A stretch of DNA of 40,047 nucleotides from Candidatus Zixiibacteriota bacterium. Its GTDB lineage: Bacteria > Zixibacteria > MSB-5A5 > UBA10806 > 4484-95. Shown one piece after another: positions 34,783-40,047 of this stretch. Numbering within the stretch: position 1 is the stretch's first letter; each line of letters opens with the position of its first letter. The notes under the pieces are model-generated. The model made no database searches. It was not told where the DNA came from and was given only the letters and a program-made list of their open reading frames with translations. The position numbers and the translations under genes were made by a program. The DNA is taken from positions 1-40,047 of the forward strand of contig JAGGSN010000031.1 of NCBI GenBank assembly GCA_021159005.1, given 5' to 3'.

Positions 34783-36572
34783 ATGTTGTCATGCAATTCT
34801 TTTAAACATATGAAATTAACAGCAATTGCCGGGGCTGTATTTGCCGCTATCTGCATATTTTCATCATATGCAGCTGCCAGCGAACCGCCGATTATCGATC
34901 GGGATAATATTTTTTCGCTGCCGGGAGACTGCATATATCAAGATACCTCAGCGAATCTTGAGTTGTCGATATTGATGGCGACACCTTGACAGTAGAAACA
35001 AACATCGGCAATCCGCTAATGACATACTTTTATATTGATACCAGCGGCGTCAGTCATTGGATAGGCTATATCGATTTTTATATGGCTGAATTCTGCAGCG
35101 ATACGTTTGAAGGAGACCTGGAAATTATTGCCATTGATGAGGAAGAGCTGTCCGATACGGCGGTTTTTGGTCCGCTTACCATAGTCGGCAAGATAAAATT
35201 TTCTGCTTACCAGGTTTACAGTTTATGGCCCGGCGCAGGCACACCGCTGCCATTTTTCCTTGATGCTCCCGAATGTTTTTGCCTTGGCGGATTTAAGTTC
35301 ACTTTTAGCGGCGATTCCAACCCTGATATCTGCAATATCAATCCATACGATCCAATTTTCACCTTGGATATAATGCTGAAAATATGCGAAGAGTATCCTG
35401 ATGGTTTTACTTTCCCTATCAGTTTTTTAGATAGTGAAGATATATATGAGTCCATGAATTTAAACAATCTTAGCGACACCTTAGGATATGCTGTCTGGTA
35501 CACACATGGATGCGACAGCTCTCAATCTGGTCTGACAAATTTATATTTGGACCTGCCTGCTTGTAGTTTAAAATATGCAGATGACTTTTCAAGAGCGGGC
35601 GATTTGAATCTCAATGGCTTTCGATTTGAAGCAGGTGATATGCTCGTTGGATTAAATGCGGCAATGGATTGCCAGCCTCTTAATCAATTTCAATTTTTAC
35701 TCGGCGATATAGGCTATCCCGGCGATGGCTTGCCGCTCACTATCGGGGATTTGCTAATTTTTAAATCCACTATTAATTGGTATTCCTGGCCGAGTGTTTC
35801 AATGAATCCCGAATCTGATACCCTGGTAATTCAATCAGCGTTTGCCGACCCCGGCGAGGAAATTCACCTTCCCGTTCATTTGGTAACAGCAGATACTATA
35901 TTTGGTTTGCAATTCTGTTTTGTTAGCGACACCCAGTATGTAACTATTGATTCGATGATTTTAAATGGCGATATTTCATTAACTCAGACAAGCTGTACAG
36001 ATACCTTGCATGTTTTGGATTTTAGTTTTGACGAACCATGCGATTCCGATATTGTTTATCCCGGCACATATTACCTTGGGGATTTGGTTGCTCATGTTAA
36101 ACCGGATGTTGTCTCGGATGTAACCACATTTATTGAATTTTACAGTGATTTACATTATGGTATTTATAATACTTTGCTTTACAGCGGGCTGGCTAATCCC
36201 GGGTTTTTTCAACCGGTGTTTGTTAGTTCGAGAATTCATATACCGCGTGATAGTATTTATTATTATCCGGGTGATGTGAATATGTTTAACGGCATCTGGC
36301 CGCCGCAAGTTATGGGCAGCGATGCAACATATTTAGTAAACTTTTTCAGAGGCAATCAAGCCAGCCAGCCATGCTTAATAGACGGCTTCTGGCCATCGGC
36401 TGATATTAACGGCGATTGCAGTATAATCGGCAGCGATGTTATAGCGCTTGTAAACTATTTTAAAGGCTCCGGAAGCATCAAATATTGTCCTGATTATAAG
36501 CTATACAAATTCAACCCGGATTCCCTGCCGGAAAATCCGCCTTCCGGTTGGCCGAACTGTGAAACCGAATAA
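34783..36572 (+). pseudogene. Frameshifted secreted cohesin-like/dockerin-like protein gene
   Basis: The first frame gives a signal peptide and short lead (IFSLPGDCIYQDTSANLE) and ends at a TGA at 34987. The second frame resumes smoothly from about 34964 with VVDIDGDTLTVETNIGNP. Adding one G after GAG near 34960 would join them as NLEVVDIDGDTL, so a single-base deletion explains the break. The joined protein would be about 596 residues. It has a beta-rich domain, a calcium-loop segment (AGDLNLNGFRFEAGDMLVGL), a cohesin-like domain, and a C-terminal dockerin-like pair (QVMGSDATYLVNFFRGN, ADINGDCSIIGSDVIALVNY). The C-terminus is close to that of the subtilisin at 16.5 kb. AGAGGTGG precedes the ATG. 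Confidence 0.8.
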
Positions 36573-36933
36573 CTGATTATTGCATAAATACACATGCGCT
36601 TTTAGGCTACCAAGCACGGACGTGTCTTGGGACTTAGGACACCACTTGGCAGCCGAAGTAAAACAATATATGCTATTGTACGTCGGGGCGTCCGGCGGCT
36701 CCGGATTCCCGTTTTCACGGGAAAGACATATGCTATTGTGCGTAGGGGCGTATTGCATGCGCCCTTTTATATTGTGTCAATTTAGGAGCATATTCCTTTT
36801 ATTTGCGTCGGTTCGTAGTCCGCTTAAGGCGGATGAACCGACACATTCGATTGGCCTGCTGAGTAGTCTGTTCAAGTCGGGGGTATTAAGTTTTTGTTAT
36901 TAATAAGAATACTAATTGTGCGAAAAATGCAGA
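36573..36933. repeat. Gene-free stretch with several repeat elements
   Basis: About 360 bases. It holds a degenerate TACCAAGC...CTTGG element near 36608, two direct repeats of TATGCTATTGTNCGTNGGGG 60 bases apart (36670 and 36730), a CCCGTTTTCACGGG hairpin near 36708, and GCGTAGGGGCGTATTGCATG with TTTT at 36740-36770. A GTCGGTTCG...CGAACCGAC-type palindrome lies at 36804-36845. The element at 36740 lies about 170 bases beyond the broken dockerin gene, in its orientation, and could terminate transcription. Confidence 0.7.
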
Positions 36934-37239
36934 CTAATCCATCGGCACAACCTGACGGACATCCTCGCGGCCGAAAAAATACGGCAGGCCTTTATTATAG
37001 CCCCGGTCGGATGTGCATACCAAGAAGGAGGTCGCCTCAAATATGGCAATAATCTTTTCGTTAGGCGAATCCTTCTCCAAGTTACGGCAATAGCTGTCAA
37101 CCTCTATGTAGAGCGGCGGCTGCCAGTGAAAAGAAGAATTGACGCGGATAGCCTTAATTTTTTTACGCCGAATCCTTACTCTTTTCATGGAGCCTTCCAA
37201 TTTCTGTCTCAACTCCTCTAATTCATCATCTGAAAGCAT
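36934..37239 (-). CDS. Hypothetical conserved-looking small protein
   Basis: A 101-residue protein. It begins MLSDDELEELRQKLEGSMKR, followed by a basic RIRRKKIKAIRV, then a compact region with Trp, Cys and Tyr (HWQPPLYIEVDSYCRNLEKD, IIAIFEATSFLVCTSDRGYN) ending FGREDVRQVVPMD. It has globular composition with no signal peptide or membrane helix. No Shine-Dalgarno is visible before the ATG. It stands alone between repeat-filled gaps. I do not recognise the family. Confidence 0.6.
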   Translation of the reverse strand: MLSDDELEELRQKLEGSMKRVRIRRKKIKAIRVNSSFHWQPPLYIEVDSYCRNLEKDSPNEKIIAIFEATSFLVCTSDRGYNKGLPYFFGREDVRQVVPMD

Positions 37240-37818
37240 AAGTTTCTATTCTGTCTCGCACTGTTAAGTTATTAACAAAACAGTAATTTTAGTTTTTAAA
37301 TGACACATACCACTGCGCGTAAGGGTGTTCGCCTAAGGGGGCAGACGAGGACGTCTGCCGCCCACGAAAGAACATACCATTGCGCGTAGGGGCGTCCGCC
37401 ATTGGCGGATACGCCCTCTGGTTACCAAGCAATGCTTGGCAACCAGAGTAATACTGTTGCTTTATCAACAGTCAATGGAGCTTATACTATAAAGCCCCAA
37501 CGCGAATCAACAGTTTGAATACAATAATCCGCCGGCAGCGAATGTTTTTGTATGTATTATTTGCATTTTATTCAATCTATGCAAGTTTTATTAATTAATA
37601 AAATATTTCTCCCGATGTTTATATCATAGTTCAACTGTTTAGGCAGGTCGTAGTGAAACGTGACCTGCCGACTTTCTTGTTAAATAAAACGTGTCAGTTC
37701 ATCCGCCTTAGGCGGACTACGAACTGACACAACATAAAATGCTTTACTATATGAGCATTTGTCATTATTATCGTAATGATGATTATTGGTGGAGAAACTA
37801 CCGGACAGGTGATTGCTG
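37240..37818. repeat. Long gene-free stretch with four palindromic repeat families
   Basis: About 580 bases. GCAGACGAGGACGTCTGC, a perfect palindrome with 7-base arms, lies at 37341-37358, preceded by a degenerate GCGTAAGGG element. The composite unit at 37382-37447 joins GTCCGCCATTGGCGGAT to GGTTACCAAGC...GCTTGGCAACC. GGCAGGTCG...TGACCTGCC lies at 37642-37669. A near-perfect 40-base palindrome with GTGTCAGTTC/GAACTGACAC arms lies at 37691-37730. I see no gene. Confidence 0.75.
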
Positions 37819-38481
37819 ATGTCTTTTACGGTTGATTTTCATGTACATACGATTAATTCGTATGATTCGCTCAATAGGCCGGAATCTATAATAAAAAAAG
37901 CTAAGCGGGAAAAACTCGATGCTGTAGTAGTTCTTGACCATGATACGACAAAGGGCGGTATGCAAACCGCCGCGATAAACAGCGCTGATATTATCATTAT
38001 ACCGGCAGTCGAAGTGAAAACCGACATCGGCGATATAATCGGATTGTATGTTCGACAGGAAATCGAGAGCAGGGAATATCATCGGGTTATTGAGGAAATA
38101 CGCTCTCAGAAGGGGCTGGTAATACTGCCCCATCCATATCATAAGCATGAATTAAAAAATGATTTATTCGACTTGATTGATTTAATTGAAATCAATAATG
38201 CCCGATTATCTAAACAAAAGAACCAGCTGGCGAAAGAACTGGCTGGAAAACATGGTCTCCCTGTGGTTTCCGGCAGTGATGCTCATTTCCCATGGGAAAT
38301 CGGCAAGTGTGCAGCCATATTCGATAACACGCCCTCATCCAAAGAGGAATTTATTGAAACAATACTAAAAGGCGAGAGAACTCACAAGGTTGAGTTATCC
38401 GGCAAAATAAACATAATAGCCAGCCAGGTAATTAAATACTTAAGGCGGCCGGAGAGCTTATTGGAGCGTTTAAGCAAATGA
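37819..38481 (+). CDS. PHP-domain phosphoesterase
   Basis: A 220-residue protein from the ATG at 37819; a TTG two codons earlier is less likely. AGGTG lies eight bases upstream. Metal-binding motifs of the PHP fold are present: H8 and H10 (DFHVHTINS), LDHDTTKGG, an acidic residue in VEVKTDIGD, ILPHPYH and SGSDAH. The PHP fold hydrolyses phosphate esters using two or three metals. This short stand-alone type acts on small phosphomonoesters in characterised members; the substrate here is unknown. It lies 49 bases before the ATP-grasp gene, probably in one operon. Confidence 0.88.
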   Translation: MSFTVDFHVHTINSYDSLNRPESIIKKAKREKLDAVVVLDHDTTKGGMQTAAINSADIIIIPAVEVKTDIGDIIGLYVRQEIESREYHRVIEEIRSQKGLVILPHPYHKHELKNDLFDLIDLIEINNARLSKQKNQLAKELAGKHGLPVVSGSDAHFPWEIGKCAAIFDNTPSSKEEFIETILKGERTHKVELSGKINIIASQVIKYLRRPESLLERLSK

Positions 38482-38530
38482 TTGTATTAACGGTTTTCCG
38501 ATTCATTCCGATAGGGCGAAAAATAATTAT

Positions 38531-39751
38531 ATGAAAATATTTCTCACAGATGGCGATGCCCTTCACTGTCTGGCAATTGCCCGCCTTTTAAGCAAGAAAG
38601 GGTTCGAGCTGACAATAGGTTCTCAACGTCGGTTTGGGTCGGTCGCTTTCGCCTCGAAATATTGTCATCATAAGGTAATATATCCCGACCCCGGCAAATA
38701 TCCGGACAAGTTCAGGGATTTCCTGTTCGATTTCTTAAGCAAAAATAAACATGACGTTCTTCTCCCCCTCCGTTCGACAGTAGTTCCGATAATATCGGAA
38801 AATAGGGAAAAGCTTTCGGAATTGGCGGCATTTGTCTTGCCGGATAAAAAATCGCTGGCTATCGCCTTAAGTAAATCCGAAACATTTCGGGCGGCTAATG
38901 AATGCGGTATGACTATGCCGGCAACCTGTTATCCTCAATCGATAGATCAGGTTAAGGATTTTATAAACGATTGTGAGTTTCCGGTAGTCAGCAAGACCTC
39001 CTATGGCGCCGGTTCACGAGGCGTGTTTTACCATCACAATCCGGAAAGTCTTCTGAAATATTGCAGCGGCTACTTATCAGGACCGGAATTTAACGACAAC
39101 CCGCTTATACTGCAGGAGTTCATCACCGGCCCCGGCTGCGGTTTTTTTGGTTTGTTTGACCATGGCAAGCTGGTTACCTATTTCATGCATCACCGATTGC
39201 GGGAATACCCGATTACCGGCGGACCATCGGTAAAAGCCGAAAGCTTCTATAATGAAACATTGAAGTCGGAATCCCTCAAGTTATTAGATTATCTGAATTG
39301 GCATGGGATTGTTATGGTTGAATATAAATATTCGCCTAAGAAAGATAAATTCGTGCTTATGGAGATTAACCCCAAATTCTGGGGGTCATCAGATTTATCT
39401 ATTCATTCGGGCATTGAGTTTGCCTATCGCTGGATACAATTGGCGCTTGGGGAAAAGCCGCCGCCGTTTAAGGGCTATAAAATTGGCAAGCGTTTTCGAT
39501 GGCTGTTTCCGGGCGATTTTATGCATCTGCTATCTCATTTTGGATTTAGCTGGGAATGGTATGCTGATTTTTTCGACAGGAATATAAGCACCGATATTAA
39601 ATTATCCGATATTAAGCCGTTTTTCATAGAGTTATTGCTCGTGGCGGGATATTTTTATTTATACGGACCGAACATTCGCTATCCATTTGGAAAAATTCCA
39701 TTAACCAAATCAACAGATATGCCATCCGATAAAGCGCCCTGGGAAATTTGA
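38531..39751 (+). CDS. ATP-grasp family ligase of unknown substrate
   Basis: A 406-residue protein. The N-terminal pre-ATP-grasp fold starts MKIFLTDGDALHCLAIARLL. The ATP-grasp core has FPVVSKTSYGAGSRGVF (ATP-binding lysine and Gly-rich loop), ILQEFITG, and the metal-binding LMEINPKFWGS. The C-terminal 90 residues have a hydrophobic helix (FFIELLLVAGYFYLYG) that may touch the membrane. It resembles carbamoyl-phosphate-synthase-like ATP-grasp proteins that form amide or peptide-like bonds in modification of sugars, lipids or peptides. Paired with a PHP phosphoesterase, it may belong to a small-molecule or glycan-modification step. No strong binding site precedes the ATG. Confidence 0.85.
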   Translation: MKIFLTDGDALHCLAIARLLSKKGFELTIGSQRRFGSVAFASKYCHHKVIYPDPGKYPDKFRDFLFDFLSKNKHDVLLPLRSTVVPIISENREKLSELAAFVLPDKKSLAIALSKSETFRAANECGMTMPATCYPQSIDQVKDFINDCEFPVVSKTSYGAGSRGVFYHHNPESLLKYCSGYLSGPEFNDNPLILQEFITGPGCGFFGLFDHGKLVTYFMHHRLREYPITGGPSVKAESFYNETLKSESLKLLDYLNWHGIVMVEYKYSPKKDKFVLMEINPKFWGSSDLSIHSGIEFAYRWIQLALGEKPPPFKGYKIGKRFRWLFPGDFMHLLSHFGFSWEWYADFFDRNISTDIKLSDIKPFFIELLLVAGYFYLYGPNIRYPFGKIPLTKSTDMPSDKAPWEI

Positions 39752-39762
39752 TATATATCAGC

Positions 39763-39806
39763 TCGTAGGGGCGTCCGCCATTGGCGGATACGCCCTCTTT
39801 TTTATA
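39763..39806 (+). terminator. Repeat-derived hairpin terminator after the ATP-grasp gene
   Basis: CGTAGGGGCGTCCGCC and GGCGGATACGCCC form a long stem around ATT and are followed by CTCTTTTTT. It begins 12 bases after the stop and is in the gene's orientation. It is a copy of the main dispersed repeat family and the best case for terminator function. Confidence 0.7.
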
Positions 39807-40006
39807 TTATTCAATTCCCTACTGTCCGGCCTTTTCAATAGAATTCTCCAATTAATACACAATAAATGAAACTTGATTAAGCCATAACATATAAAACAAT
39901 AAGCCGTTAGAGTATCTTTATAAACACCTGTGTTCTGTTTTTTGCTTCATAGATATTTCCGGATTAGATTTCAGAAGTCGACTTTGATTCGATGATTATC
40001 CATTTA

Positions 40007-40036
40007 CGTCATTCCCCCGCCGCGGCGGGGGAATCC
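40007..40036. repeat. GC-rich palindrome at the right edge
   Basis: ATTCCCCCGCCGCGGCGGGG continues to GAAT, forming a 24-base perfect palindrome. A partial relative occurs near 32643. The rest of the 250 bases before it hold no gene that I can support. Confidence 0.7.
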
Positions 40037-40047
40037 AGAAATCCGCC

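Noticed and set aside
34955-34990. Programmed ribosomal frameshift in the dockerin gene
   Set aside because: There is no slippery heptamer or strong downstream structure, and a single missing G explains the break more simply.

Overview
The window looks like a chromosomal segment of an uncultivated FCB-group bacterium, most likely candidate phylum Zixibacteria or a near relative. This is inferred from gene content, not a search: a PEP-CTERM surface protein with the PrsK/PrsR regulators, secreted proteins ending in calcium-loop dockerin-like segments behind cohesin-like domains, PEGA/DUF5683 proteins, and very many short intergenic palindromic repeats. There are no rRNA or tRNA genes, no CRISPR array, no integrase and no transposase.

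Layout. 0.3-1.6 kb: ornithine aminotransferase (minus). 2.0-4.2 kb: long-form NfeD protease plus slipin (plus). 11.0-4.3 kb: a tight minus-strand run of a PEGA/DUF5683 protein, an FN3-like lipoprotein, a TTG-started membrane protein, the kinase PrsK and the sigma-54 activator PrsR. A DUF6504 gene lies just upstream. 11.7-16.8 kb: a 1707-residue secreted subtilisin with two 283-residue repeats and a dockerin-like end. 17.0-18.5 kb: a pentapeptide-like membrane protein gene broken by one in-frame TGA. 31.0-18.7 kb: a minus-strand island of viral capsid type. 31.2-32.1 kb: a PEP-CTERM protein behind a good sigma-54 promoter. 32.3-40 kb: a 53-residue zinc-ribbon gene, small hypothetical genes, a metallophosphoesterase, a frameshifted secreted cohesin/dockerin gene, and a PHP-domain/ATP-grasp pair.

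The most unusual region is the capsid island. In transcription order it holds a prohead protease with a zinc-knuckle insertion, a membrane-anchored coiled-coil protein, a helical protein in the scaffold position, a decoration-like protein, an HK97-fold major capsid protein, a beta-propeller protein, a 128-residue protein, a head-tail adaptor-like protein, two large proteins with Sec signal peptides, and a holin-like protein. I find no terminase, portal, tape measure, tail tube, baseplate, lysin, integrase or replication gene. The last two large genes are translationally coupled to each other, and the propeller, 128-residue and adaptor genes are coupled in a row. The island carries the same palindromic repeat families as its bacterial flanks, which suggests long residence. 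It could be a domesticated capsid system, a gene-transfer-agent head module, or a decayed prophage.

PrsK and PrsR probably control the PEP-CTERM gene 20 kb away: its upstream region has the exact GG-N10-GC spacing of a sigma-54 promoter. The repeats fall into a few palindromic families. Several form hairpins followed by T-tracts, in the orientation of the gene just upstream, so they may act as dispersed terminators.
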